From positions 35,089,235 through 35,153,234 of the forward strand of contig CM055607.1 in assembly GCA_029379385.1 (NCBI GenBank): a DNA stretch of 64,000 bases, in the 5' to 3' direction. Shown here one piece after another: positions 51,763 through 64,000 of the stretch. Origin of the DNA: Quillaja saponaria. Taxonomy: Eukaryota > Streptophyta > Magnoliopsida > Fabales > Quillajaceae. Each line of letters starts with the position of its first letter. Positions within the stretch are counted from its first letter, which is position 1. The translations under genes and the position numbers were made by a program. The notes beneath the pieces are model-generated. The model saw only the letters and a list, made by a program, of their open reading frames with translations. It did not search any database and was not told the origin of the DNA.

Positions 51763-54700
51763 ATGTCTCTTCGGCCTAACGCGAGGTCGGAGGTCCGTCG
51801 GAACCGGTACAAGGTGGCGGTGGATGCTGAAGAAGGCCGGAGACGGCGAGAGGATAATATGGTGGAGATCAGGAAGAACAAAAGAGAAGAGAGTTTGTTG
51901 AAGAAGAGACGTGAGGGACTTCAAGCACATCAGATGCCTGGCTCAGTAGTAGAGAAGAAGGTCAATTTCGATGATCTTTATTTATTATTCATATTTCTAT
52001 AGAAATTAAGTTTCTGAATTTACTATTTGTTTAGGAATTTTATTGATGTAATTTGGTTTGATCGATTACTGTGTAGTATGATTTTTCTGAAGAAGTTTGT
52101 TTAGATATTTCAAATGTGTAACTTATTTCTGTCTCTAGGTTTGATTGCTTTTTTTCGATGTTTACATGTAAAACGAAATTTTCTTTTAACTGGAAGTAAG
52201 TTTGAATGTTCGTCTTAAAATGTTCACTATGATAACGCATCCTGGCTAATTTATTGAGTTTTTGTTAAATATGGTTGAACTTATATCTCACTGCAGCTGG
52301 AACATCTACCATCCATGGTTGATGGTGTTTGGACTGATGATAGTAGCTTACAGCTTGAGGCGACCACTCAGTTTAGAAAATTGCTGTCAATTGGTTAGAA
52401 ATTGCTCTTTCCTACATGTTCTTTGTACCTCTAGGTTTGAGCTTCATTAGTTAACCAATTTTTTTTATCTACCAGAGCGCAGCCCTCCAATTGAGGAAGT
52501 CATACAATCAGGTGTTGTTCCTCGCTTTGTTGAATTTCTTATGAGGGAAGACACTCCGCAACTTCAGGTCTTTTATGTCATTTGTTTGTTTTTTTTTTCC
52601 TTCCTGGGAACTAGTATATAATATGCAACTTAATAATCGTTGGTTCTGATCATGAATGACAATTTACATTTTCTGAAACTTCTTGTAGTTTGAAGCAGCT
52701 TGGGCTTTGACAAATATTGCTTCTGGGACATCTGAACACACTAAGGTGGTAATTGACCATGGGGCAGTTCCAATTTTTGTTAAACTTCTTGGTTCCCCCA
52801 GTGATGATGTTCGTGAGCAGGTATACATTTGGTAGCTAAGCATGCAATTTCATTTTGTAGTTTGAGTTATTCCCTTCCCAACAAAAGAAGCCCATGCTAA
52901 AGGAAACAGATGTGGGTTAATATTTAAAGAATGATGGCTGGGATTGAGCCATAGTCAACAATATGTTCATAAAGTGGGAGGAGATTGGTTTATGTTTTTT
53001 TTTTTTTTTTGGGATGTTTGTAAACTTGGATTAGGTAATTAGAGGAACCACATTTTCAAATTGACATGCATTTTGTAATTAACATTCATTTTCTGTTTGG
53101 ATTTGCAGGCAGTTTGGGCGTTAGGAAATATTGCTGGCGATTCTCCTACATACCGTGATCTTGTCCTTCATAATGGGGCTTTACTTCCTTTGTTGGCACA
53201 GTTGAATGAACACGCCAAGCTTTCTATGCTAAGAAATGCTACTTGGACACTCTCCAACTTCTGCAGGGGCAAGCCACAACCTCTTTTTGATCAGGTTGGG
53301 TATTTTGGAGTGCTATGTTACTCTTAATTGCAAGACAGATTATCCTAGATCTAAATAACTTTGTTTTAGGCTGACAAATTTTTGAAGTGAAATTTTTTTT
53401 CTTGTAGGTTATTGGCCACAGTTGGTGATTGAATTTTGTGATAGTATTTTCTTGTAAAGAAGTGGCTAGGTTTATTCCTAATTGATGTCCTTTTAACAAT
53501 TTTGTGATTCCCTTTTATTTTATGTTTTTTCACAGGTCAAACCTGCACTTCCTGCTCTTGCCCATCTTATCCATTCAAATGATGAAGAAGTCTTGACGGA
53601 TGCCTGTTGGGCACTCTCATATCTTTCTGATGGTACTAACGACAAAATTCAAGCTGTGATTGATGCTGGTGTATGTGGCCGACTTGTTGAGCTCTTGACG
53701 TATGTACTTGAGTTATTTTAATCTGGTTGAGTAGTCAGATGTTAATTCCAACCTCCTAATGTAGTCAAATTCTCTTATTTTTTTCTTCTTATCTTGTAAT
53801 GTTATTCAGGCACCCGTCTCCTTCAGTGCTCATACCTGCACTCCGAACAGTTGGAAATATTGTTACTGGGGATGATACACAGACTCAGGTATTTAATTTT
53901 ATGGAGGAGTTTCTTATTCTCTTATACTAACTTTGCATATTGCATTATCTTCTGCCCTTATTTCTATATTTTTCAAAACTAAATCTCGCAATTGTGCATA
54001 AGATGATAAATTATAGAATGTCATATTTGTTTTCACATATAGATGCAACAAAATTTAATGAAATATGTATAAGAGTGCCCTTGTACCCCATTTTGGTGTA
54101 AATAGGCTTTTAAGGGATAGGGTCAGTGTTTAACTTATGTGAATTGTGGGATGTGATCAGTTCTGTGGATTAAGTTCTCGAAAAGTGAAATGTGTAATGG
54201 CCATATTCTAGTCGTTTCTGAATATATATGTCAGTTTTTGTAATTGTGTAATCTTTGTTTCCTTGCTAGTTATGTATACTTCCATGTCATTTAGTATATA
54301 ATCATCTTTTTGGGTCCTTTGAAGTTTGAAGACTAAAAACTTCTGTGTCCATTTCTGGCTAGGTCTTTCCTTGCTGATTTGTATTTATTATAATTATTTT
54401 TCTTTATAGTGTAAAATTTGCATGGTAGTGATGCATTCTTGATATAGACACAGCAGCCTTTCCTATTATTTTTAAAGTTAACTTGTCCCCATTTCATAGA
54501 TGTGATAAGATAACAATGACAATGATAAAAGAAACTGCGGTGGATTGGTGATTGCTGGATAGAGTATGTTAAAGCATGTGTTTAGTGTCAGAGCATCTTG
54601 TGATGAACTTTTGGTTTGTCTTAATATGGTAACTTTGGTACGTAGGTTATCATCAATCACCAAGTTCTTCCCTGCCTTCTGAATCTATTGACAAATAATT

Positions 54701-55506
54701 ACAAAAAGAGCATCAAGAAAGAGGCTTGTTGGACTATATCAAATATTACAGCCGGTAACAAGCAGCAGATTCAGGTATAGTATCAAAGATTAATCAGCAT
54801 ATGCTCACTGTTATGTTTTATTTTCTGTAGTTTTTTCTTTCTTGAAAGCGGGGTTTGATAATGTCTAGTTTCTTTTGAACTGGGCTATGATATGTTATCA
54901 CAACTTTTGAAAATTACAGGCTGTAATTGAGGCTAATATAGTTGGTCCTCTTGTCAACTTGCTTCTAAATGCTGAGTTTGATATCAAGAAAGAGGCTGCG
55001 TGGGCTATCTCAAATGCTACATCAGGCGGATCTCATGAACAAAACAAGTATGTAGAGAATTTTTTTTTTTTTTTTTTTTTCCTCTTCACATTTCTCGGGA
55101 AGTATGGTTTCAATTTATCTTTCATTGCAGGTTCCTAGTAAGTCAGGGGTGCATTAAGCCGTTGTGTGATCTTCTCATCTGCCCTGATCCAAGGATTGTT
55201 TCTGTTTGTTTGGAAGGGCTTGAAAACATCTTGAAGGCAGGGGAAGTTGATAAAAATATGAGCAACACAGGAGGTGTAAATCTATATGCTCAAATGATTG
55301 ATGATGCAGAGGGGTTGGAGAAAATTGAGCATCTACAGACTCATGACAACAATGAGATTTATGAAAAGGCTGTGAAAATTCTTGAGACATATTGGTTGGA
55401 GGAAGAAGATGAGACTATGCCTCCAGGTGATGCTTCCCAACAACAATTCAACTTTAGTGGAAGTCAGCCTCCTTCGGTTCCCTCTGGTGGATTCAACTTC
55501 AATTAG
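51763..55506 (+). CDS. IMPA: Importin subunit alpha (karyopherin alpha)
   Basis: Ten exons join in frame to 526 residues: 51763-51960, 52297-52393, 52476-52567, 52689-52820, 53109-53294, 53536-53699, 53810-53888, 54646-54774, 54920-55047 and 55131-55506. The N-terminal importin-beta-binding domain is Arg/Lys-rich ([20 protein letters not shown]). About ten armadillo repeats follow, with the NLS-groove ladder visible as [70 protein letters not shown] and [12 protein letters not shown]. The C terminus is acidic and ends in GGFNFN, like other plant IMPA1/2-type proteins. It is the adaptor that carries NLS cargo with importin beta through the nuclear pore. Length and exon pattern are as expected. 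Which paralog it is cannot be assigned. Confidence 0.95.
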
Positions 55507-58374
55507 AAGGTATTTTTGGGATGATGATTCGTTCATTTTGACCTTGTTCTTGTCAGCATGCAAAATCTTGATTAGATATTGTAAACAAAATTTGTCAATT
55601 GGCGGATGTTCAATGTTTTATTTTTCCATTTTCAGGCTTTGAATGGATGTTTTTAATCAATTGTAGGACATCTGGCAGGTCTATCGGGTGCAAAATCCTT
55701 CAGTAGACAATTTGTGGTCCAGTCTGGTGTCTAGTCGTCGTGGTTACTGCTTGGGTTGTTCATCCAGCCTCAAATGTTATGAGGAGGTGTATGGCACTTT
55801 GATTTTCTAGTGGCTTAATGATAATTCTTGTCATAGTCGTCATACTATGGAGTCAGTAAAGGGCCCTTTTACGATTCTGGGTGGTTTTGGCGAATAACAT
55901 ATAATCCTTTTCTTGTCACAATTTGTGGATACAAGGAATGGAGGAATTTCCTTTTCCCTTTTTAAAGCGGTTTTGGTCGTTGTCGGTTCTTTCATTCCAA
56001 TTTGTTTATTCTATATACTTCAATTCCTGTTATAGGTAGTGGGTCCTGCAGTGAGTTGGAAAAGCGTCTTAAAAGGGGATAAATCCGTACAATGCTTAAA
56101 TGCCTTCATTAATTTTTGTATTACTTAAATGCTTCTATTATATGATTACAACCTGAGCTGAATGTTTTTCTCAATTATTATGTGTATGACAGATTAGACC
56201 AAAGACATTGGCTTGCCTTACCAAACAAATTGTTGTCTGGTCTTTAAAAATCAGTGATTAAAATTTAAAATGCAACTTTCGTTTTCGTTTTTCCATGGGT
56301 AAAATTAAAGATCAAGATTTTGTAGACCTTGCTATTTGCTAAGTGGGTTAGTTGTTTACATTTAACTTCTTTTCTATTGATTAAATTTCCTAATTTTGGG
56401 GTTCTTTTCACCAAAATAAATTAACAAAACAATTTTAGTTGATGAGTGACCAGAGTGTTTTTCAGTGGTATTTGGGATTAAGTGAGGTTCAAATAAATTC
56501 AGCTCACTTGGCTTTGTTAATTTTTAAAAAATTATCTGACAGTGTATAAAAGGTATTTACTAACTAATTTTAATTTGTAAAGAATTTAAAAAATTTATAA
56601 GATTTATTAAAATTTGATTATGATTTTAGTATTATTTATAAAAAAATAAATTTTTAATAATTTTATTTATTATAATTTAACAAATATTTAGATATTTGTT
56701 AAAAAAATTATTTTTAAATCACAAGTCTGAAAAAACTGATTTCCTTGTTACCGAGAACAGCTGCAGCCTTTCTTGCTCTAAGCCTCTTGCGTCTGCTGAG
56801 ATAGAGATAGAGGCAGAGAGAGTGAGATTGTAATTGCTTTGCTCGACTATCAATGGACATATACTACTAGTAGTCTAGTAGAATGGGGAAGTTGGAAGCC
56901 AACCACACCCCACTAACGAATTTCTGATTTTAATTTTGCTTTTGTGTCGTTGGGTAGAGGACTTGAAAACCAGACCAAAATCAATACATTGTTTACTGTT
57001 TCATTTAGGGCTTGGTGCTTCTTTATGAGACTTGCATCATAAACGTGTTGCCAAGTAAATCTTAAAGAGTAGTCAATCAGTTGAGTTGTTAATTCAATTT
57101 GCATACACTCATGCTTTTCTTTTTTTTTTGTTAGAGAAACTCCTTTATTCAAAAGAAAAAAATTTAGTAAATTACATTGCCATACTTGTTACCCAAACCC
57201 AATTTGATAAATTAATTAATTCTTCCATAAATCATCCTACTTTTATATGAAAATATCAATAAGTACTAATTCTAAATATATTTTTTCAAGTAAGTCCTAT
57301 TTATTCCTCTCTTTTCTATTTTTTTCTGTATTAACATATAATATATTATAAGAATATAATTCCTTTATTTACTTCTCTTTTAAAAAAGGAAAAAGTTAAA
57401 TATTTTTGTACTTACATATAAAATAATCCTATATATGTATGTATATATTTTTTATGACATGATATTAAAAATAAACTTATTTACTTTGAAACATTAATAT
57501 GAATATTTATGAAAATAAACTCATCAATAAATATATAATTATACTCATTAAATATATATTTTTAAATTTTTGGCTAAAATTATGAAACTTCGAGCATATC
57601 ATTTTTTATTTATTTATAGTATGGCATGGTTAGAATATATTAAAGTTGAAGTCGTGAGAGAGCTTACCACACTTGTACATGTGCTTTCATTTGTATGTAT
57701 GTCAAAATATTTATTTTATTATAAAAAAATTATTTAAGGACCATATTTTTAAAAAAAAGTAAAAAAAAAATAAAAGTGTTATTGTTACAAGAATTTTTTA
57801 ATTAATGTTTTTAAGTATTCTTAAGAAAAAAATTAAATATTATATGGATAAATAGGAAGAATAAGAAAAATATGGACGGAAGTCCTGAAATTTCCATTGC
57901 CCAGTACATGATTTTTCAATTGACGCGTGGCAGCGCCATGTTCTGAAATTTGGCGGGTTGTTGTGCTAAAAAATACTATTTTATAAAACCTCGAGGGCAT
58001 TAACGTCATTTCAAGATCCTTCCTCTAGGGTTTTGTGTATATTCCCCCATTCGGCGAGCAGTACAGTACACTCGGTCTGTCCATCTTATCATTTCTTCTA
58101 AGAACGCTGGGTTCTATAAGAATTATAGCACGCAGCCCCACACACACACATTCGCTCCATTTCTGTTTTCTGTGATTCATTGTCTCTAATGTATGCTTAG
58201 CTTATGGCTAATTTTTCCACTTCGGTTTGTTCTTCCTCATTAATTGCACTTCTTCTCTCTCCTCTGTGATTTTCAAGAAAATTTTGCTGAGGTAGTAGAA
58301 ACCATCATCTCTCTCTCTCTCTTTGTTTATCAGCTCTGTTTGGTTCAAATTATTCAACAAGTGGGTTGATAGTC
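55507..58374. other. Intergenic: importin alpha 3' flank and GATA promoter/leader
   Basis: The importin alpha 3' untranslated region probably reaches about 55900. From 56100 to 57900 the DNA is AT-rich with no gene. The stretch 57900-58374 is less AT-rich, contains CTAGGGTTTTG at 58025-58035 and CT repeats at 58309-58321, and is the likely promoter and long leader of the GATA gene. Confidence 0.5.
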
Positions 58375-59388
58375 ATGATGGATCCTATGGAAAAGGTGGT
58401 TTTTTTTTTTTTTTTTTTTGTGATTTATAACCTTCAATTTCTGCATGTGTTGATAATCTCCTAATTTCTTCTGACACTGTTTTGTTGATTATGATTAAGG
58501 AATCATCGGCTGAGGAAATGGGTGAGAACAAGAAGTGTTGTACTGGTTGCAAGACCACAAAGACACCATTGTGGAGAGGAGGGCCAGCTGGGCCCAAGGT
58601 GATTCCCACTACCTCAATGCATTACAATTTGCTTTTAGCTTATCATTTTGTCATCTGGGTTGGTGATTTAATTACTGGGTTTTGCTTTCTGATCGCCCTT
58701 TTTATGGGTTTCTTCTTTCTCCTCTGCCACTTTCTTTGATTTAACTCATTTTGATGGGTTCAAATTTTGTTTCATTTCTCATAACTTGATTCAGTGGTTT
58801 CTGGATTCTGTGTTGGCTTTCTATTAATCCCAAATTCATAGCCGAATTCAGTTGATTTTGGTTCTGGGTGTAAGAGCTTGTACCTTTCAATTTTGTTGTA
58901 CCCAATTGACATCATCACCAATGGATATCAATTTTCCCATTTATATATTATTGTGTTTTGATTTTTCCATTATTTTTTTTCCTTTTGGGTTTGTGAATTT
59001 CATTTCATAGTTTTCTTGGCTTGTCTTTTTGTAGTCATTGTGTAACGCTTGCGGGATTAGATACCGGAAGAGACGGGTTCCTATAATGGGGTTGAGCAAA
59101 GGACAAGAAAGGAAGAGAGACAGGGCACATGCCACTGCTGTATCCACCAGCACGGCTACTACTTCCAACACAACCCCTGCAAAAAATGTTGGTACTGGTA
59201 ATGGTGGCAGAGATTTGGATGAGTCTTTGAAAATGAAATTGATGGCCTTGAGTGAGGAGGTGGTTTTGTTGCAATGGTTGCCACAGGCGGTGAAGAAACA
59301 GAGGTGTCAGAGAAGGAGAAAGTTAGGGGAGGAAGAACTGGCAGCTGTTTCTTTGATGGCATTGTCCTGTGGCTGTGTTTTTGCTTAA
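58375..59388 (+). CDS. Class B GATA zinc-finger transcription factor
   Basis: Three exons join in frame to 157 residues: 58375-58395, 58500-58598 and 59035-59388. The zinc finger is C-X2-C-X18-C-X2-C (C21, C24, C43, C46), with TPLWRGGPAGPK and LCNACGIRYRKRR, the plant class B type. The C terminus reads SLMALSCGCVFA, close to the LLM-type ending of GATA15/16/17 and GNC relatives, but the first Leu of LLM is Ser. Such factors bind WGATAR and control greening, germination and cytokinin responses. The first exon holds only seven codons; ATG 58375 is preferred over the next-codon ATG as the first one. Intron 1 opens with a 20-T run (58400-58419). Confidence 0.9.
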
Positions 59389-61559
59389 GCAAATAGGGAA
59401 TCAAGGATAAGGATAACCTTAACCAAAATTGTCATTTTCAGCTTTCTTTTTGTATATTTTCTAAAATTATAATATAGTGATGTAGTGGGAAAAGAGAGTG
59501 AAAACCCTTTCATTTTGTTTTGGGGTTTTCACTAGGTTTTGACAGAAGTAAGAAAGAAAGAGAAAGTCCAAAGCAGAAAGGAAGTGATATGTGAAGGAGT
59601 GACATTTCTTTTCTTTTTGTATTATAGGTAATATCTCTAATTATATTGTAAATATCTCTGATATATGAGGAATCACAGCATCTTCTGTTTGGCACAACAC
59701 ACTCCATGAAGTTACTAAATTTTTGTTTGTTCTATTTTGGGTACATCATGTTAGATTAATGTAGCCCAAAGGAATGAATAAGGTGACAATTTTTTAACAA
59801 AATAGTTTTTTTTTTTTTTTTTCTTCAACAACTTATCAACCATCCAAGTCAAATTGTACATTTTATTAACTCAGCAATCTTATATTGTAAATTATTGGTC
59901 ACTTGAAATTGAATATTCAGAAAATTTTATCATCGATTATAAATCGATCACTTAGGATAGGTGACACTTCCCCCTACAAACTAGCCCTTACAAATGCCAA
60001 GCATCTCCAGCAAGGACATGACCATAATAATTAGATGATGCTATCGCCTTTTGGTACCCCAACCCAACCTTTTATGAGTAGAGTGGAGCTGAAACCGGGT
60101 CCGACACGCTGTACGAAAGTTCAAGTTCAACATAGGCAGTTACGATTTCTGGTTCCTCTCCTCTCTCTCTCCTCCTTTCGTGCCTGAAAATATATTGAAA
60201 GAGTAATTATTTGAAATTTTCTCACAAATGCGCTACTCTTCTCAGTTGGAATGCAACTAGAATCAGGTTTCTCTCTGAACTTCTTGATCTAAGTTTGTTT
60301 GCCGAGAAAATGGAGAGAAATATAAAGGTTTTTAATTTCTTTTGGTTTTTTTTTTTTTTTCTTTCTCATAAAAATGGAATTAGAAAGAGACCCATATTGA
60401 ATCAATCAAGCATATGGGATCATTTTGATTCCTTTTCTCGACAGTTGTTAATCTGTTGTTGGTTGCAATTCATTATCTTTATAACTTTCTTGGCTCTGTC
60501 ATTTGATATAATGAACTTGTAGAAAACTTCTTTGAACTTTTCTATGTACTTTTCTATGTTTGCTAAGAAAACTTGGAATTTGATCCGAGAAACAGTGATA
60601 AAGTTTTGATTTTTACTTTTATATCCTTCTGAAACTAGCTCTGAAGTGTAGTTTACCATTTTGTAAATTGATAATGGAGTGGTTTTTAAGGTAGTCATGT
60701 TTCTGATTTTATCACCATACATGCTGCTTTAGTACTCTACTTGTCGCAATTCACAAGACAGCTGGACCTAAGCCTGGTTGAAGGATAAGATTTTCAGTAG
60801 GTTTACAGTTAGCTTAAAACTTATGTCAAAATCTCACATACATGGCTTTTATATGTAACTTTGTTTTGTCCCATTGGAAAACCTTTTGCTTCTATTTTTT
60901 TAATTGGGGCTTAGGTGGCGGTGTACTCTGGTCCGTTCAAATGCAAAATTTGTGTTGTGATTCTACATGCACTAGGCTTTTTATAGTTTACCTTGGGCAC
61001 TTTACTCAGCTGATAGGTACAATGCAATTTTTTACTTCAGAAAGGACTTAGAATGGATTCATGAGGTAGACCTTGTCTACTAATCACCCTCAACAGAGAA
61101 GTTTATGTTATGCTATAAAAGTGAACTGCTAAGAACCCCAGAATTATAATGTCTACTTTTAATTTTCAACTTGATCATCTGTTACTTATTCTTGATTAAA
61201 ATAAAATATTTTTCAATAGCACTCTCTTGGTTGAGGCAGTGGATAATACTGTATAACTTTGTGATTGCTATTTTGTTTTTGGTTTTTTTAGTTTGACTTC
61301 AAAATTCTGTTCGTATTTCATTGTGATCTCAGGTTATTGCTACTTATTCACATCACGTGGAGGTCTCCATCTGTAAAAATAGTGCTTTGTTGATTCAGTT
61401 GAGGACTGGATCCATGTTCTATTCAGTTTAGGCTGCTTGGTTATAGAATCTATGGGCTTGAGGGAGGACACGGTAGAAAGTGGACTCGAAGACCTTTAAC
61501 TAAAAAAATAGAAGGGAGAAACAAAACCATTCAGTGCTCTGAATCAAGCAGTATCAATC
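59389..61559. other. GATA 3' flank and intergenic DNA, no supported gene
   Basis: The GATA 3' untranslated region is likely to about 59700. A CT-rich leader-like patch lies near 60158-60180, possibly the old 5' end of the DPD1-like locus. Short frames at 60211-60522 and 60842-61051 have no domain. Weakly gene-like sequence near 61430-61559 may be decayed exon of the DPD1 pseudogene. Confidence 0.45.
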
Positions 61560-63485
61560 ATGAAATTTTGGGTGAAACAATTTTAACAAGTTCTATGGTA
61601 AACGAAAATACAACAGGGATAGGTCACCCCCAAAATTCAAAATTGTGATAAACAACAAAGGATTGTTGAGAATCAAGCTTGCTAACCTTGTGAAAGTTAT
61701 AGTTTTTGAGATTGCCCTTCGAGACCCCCAGGGTGGTGATGATAGCACTTTCCAGACTCTCGTTAATCCTGAACGCTATATTCCTAACTCACGAGTCCAT
61801 GCCATTACAACTCAAATGGTCAAGAGACCTAGAGTTCCAAGGTATTCTAGATTTCTGTTGCTTTTACATATTATGATTGCTGACCTTTATTTGTTATAAC
61901 TGTCCAAGAATAAATAAGCCAAGCATATTCTTAACTTTTAATTCCCATTTCTCTTTATTAATATGATGTTTTCTTACTTTTTTTGTTCAGATTGAAAAAC
62001 AAAAGAAAAGGAAACAAGTGAATTTACATTAACATTTCTAGATTAATTTTGATAATACAGATTTTTTCCAATAGGGCTAAGGAAAGCTGCTTGTTCTATA
62101 AAACCCTTGGCAGATATCAATATAATTCCTTTACTATAGCACCAATTGACTGACAGAACAGAGGAATCCATTTTCTCCATTTAGTAAGAACTGTCTGTAT
62201 CTTCAGGTGAGTAGGGAGGTGGTTCTTTTTTTTCTTTTCCTGTTAAGCTCCCTAACATTCACTTTCTGCATGAAAGAGATATAGAAATAGGCCTGGAGTC
62301 ACCAGCAGCTACTTAATCTGCTTGCATTGGCATCTTATATAATTCACTTGAATGTATATCTACAGTTTAGACTGATAAGTCAATAGAGGAGGGATTGAGG
62401 AAGATGTTAATGATATTATAAACCATGACTGACTTACTGCTTGTAATTTATAGTTTGAGTGGTGAATGCATTCTAAGTATTAGAAACAGTGTTAGTAACA
62501 GGTATAATGACATTTCACAACTAGAAATGTCTCTGGTAGGAACTTATGATCCACATCTAGTTTTCTTTTAGCTTGATCATCAATTACTCTTAAATTATTC
62601 CATATCTAATGCTAATGCCAATGAAAGTTTGCAGCTGCTTTAAGACCTCAGTATATTATTGTTCTAACTATTTCCAACTCAAACAATATAATTACCCTTG
62701 TTATCTCACACTAGCAAAGAAGATTTCAGCTAACAAGTAGAACAATGTAAAGGGGCATTGGCGTTTGGCTGCTAGTTGTCTGTAACTTACTTGTAAGAAG
62801 AGTTAGGCATCATGGTACAGTGAAAGCAAGCCAACTCCGTTGTACAATATGTCTCTGCATGATCTCAACATGGGCCCAAGTATCTTCATCTTGTTTTCAC
62901 TTGAAATGGTTAGTTGTTTGTTTATTATGGTAGGCAATTTAGTATTATCAATTTAGCAAATGGTTAAATCTTCTTTTCTTTAGCTAGCGGGAGCAATCGT
63001 TCTCTTTTGCTTTCCGCGTCTACATTAGTGATTGAGATTAATGTTATTATGTAATTTCTGCAGGATGCAAGATCTGACTGCGATCTTGCTGCAATATGTT
63101 GAAAGCCGTCAGCAACATTGGGGGGGGGGGGGGGGGGGGTATGTACTGTTGGTTGCTCACAGTCTTGCAGTTTTGATGTACCGTTCTTGTACTATGAATT
63201 TAGTCGTTATTCTATTGTGTTTCCTCCTAATTAGCTGTTTGTGGACAAAATTACTTTGGCACGTGAAGTGAAGAACTCTGGTATGTGTTTGCCTGTGTTG
63301 TTGTGTGTATTGTACATCCTGTTCCATATCAAAATCTTGATGCTGAGTTTGTCTGACAGGGCTAAAACTTTCAAGTATATCACTGCCAGCCCTTTGTGAG
63401 TTCTATAACATTGTAAATAATTCAGCTAATAGAGCCATGTCAGATGTGGATGCATTGTCATTAATTCTTCCGGTTGACTTTTGAT
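61560..63485 (+). pseudogene. Pseudogene of organellar exonuclease DPD1
   Basis: The pieces match the plant DEDD exonuclease DPD1, which degrades organelle DNA. In order: VIVFEIALRDPQGGDDSTFQ, NPERYIPNSRVHAITTQMV and a donor at 61841; an acceptor near 63063; MQDLTAILLQYVESRQ; a 20-G run; YVLLVAHS; then in another frame FDVPFLYYEFSR, LFVDKITLAREVKNSG and, near 63432-63470, RAMSDVDALSLIL. The first catalytic block (DIETTG type) between VIVF and EIALRD is deleted, a Trp codon before LFVDK is TAG, and frameshifts occur on both sides of the G run. Enzyme activity is therefore not possible. The 5' targeting peptide region was not recognised. Confidence 0.8.
63120..63139 (+). repeat. Uninterrupted run of 20 G
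   Basis: Twenty consecutive G residues inside the DPD1 pseudogene, at the place where intact genes have a short Gly-coding stretch before YVL. Such a run can form G-quadruplex DNA and slips easily in replication and sequencing, so its true length is uncertain. Confidence 0.9.
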
Positions 63486-64000
63486 CTGAAGTTGCCCATT
63501 TCTGGTTTGGTCAAAGAATCTTTCAGAGGATCAGCTCCAATTAACACAATAAGATCAAGCTAGTTCTCAGGATTTGGATTCTCTACTGCAACATCAATTC
63601 CTTTCTAAAAATGTATTTAATTTAAAATTTATATTTAAAGATTTTTTTTAGAGTATTTATCTCTCATACATGAGCTCCTCTTACTCCTATTCTTCTTAGA
63701 ACAGCCGAGTATCTGGATCCAGTTCTAAGACATGCATTTGCAGCTCTAGTCTCTACTATTATTGTTACTAAATTTGTCCAAAATAAAAGTAGGTTGGTCT
63801 AAGTCTTCCATGATGGTTGATATTTAGGATTATATCAGTAATAATCTGCTAGGCAGTTCTAACCTTTTAGAAGGCAAAATTGGATTCCTAGTATATGGAA
63901 CATTTTATTGTAATTTAAACGTGGCAACCATTTTATTTTTCACATTCACTTGCCTAGTTGTGTACTATCCATTATTTCATATCTTAGTCAGAAAACAAAA
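63486..64000. other. Intergenic, no supported gene
   Basis: AT-rich sequence after the DPD1 pseudogene with no open frame or RNA gene that can be supported. Confidence 0.5.

Overview
The window is nuclear DNA of a eudicot plant. The evidence is genes split into many short exons with GT-AG introns, long AT-rich intergenic stretches, plant-only families (DUF1645, TRM/DUF4378, DUF3511, CBP60, class B GATA, plant RECQL1) and a broken, integrated caulimovirid (plant pararetrovirus). The species cannot be fixed from sequence alone; a woody dicot would fit but is a guess. Exon models were built by hand from reading frame, splice dinucleotides and phase. Every multi-exon model given here keeps frame through all its joins.

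Layout. The first 34 kb holds genes on the minus strand: a DUF1645 5' end (1-230), a TRM/LONGIFOLIA-type DUF4378 gene (4240-8484), the RecQ helicase RECQL1 (13133-18310), a small DUF3511 gene (19292-19570), a mut-7-like DEDDy 3'-5' exonuclease (20156-26297), a Ppx/GppA phosphatase-like gene with an in-frame TAG (28898-32333) and a decayed FDM/IDN2-like RNA-directed DNA methylation gene (about 32880-34141). An MCTP pseudogene fragment at 11298-11965 lies on the plus strand. From 35 kb on the host genes are on the plus strand: a CBP60 calmodulin-binding factor (35877-39888), a J-domain protein (49337-50415), importin alpha (51763-55506), a GATA factor (58375-59388) and a pseudogene of the organellar exonuclease DPD1 (about 61560-63485).

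Between CBP60 and the J-domain gene sits the most unusual block, 42247-47848: a florendovirus-like endogenous pararetrovirus whose middle part is inverted. Its reverse transcriptase is split across both strands, and its putative promoter now points back into the capsid/protease segment.

The genes do not form a pathway. RECQL1 and the mut-7-like exonuclease are two nucleic-acid-processing enzymes lying near each other on one strand, which recalls the single-chain WRN arrangement, but co-function is not shown. The points most worth checking are the in-frame stops in two otherwise good genes (31443-31445, 19622-19624), the inverted virus with possible antisense transcription, a 20-base G run inside the DPD1 pseudogene, and a perfect 30-bp in-frame duplication in the exonuclease gene.
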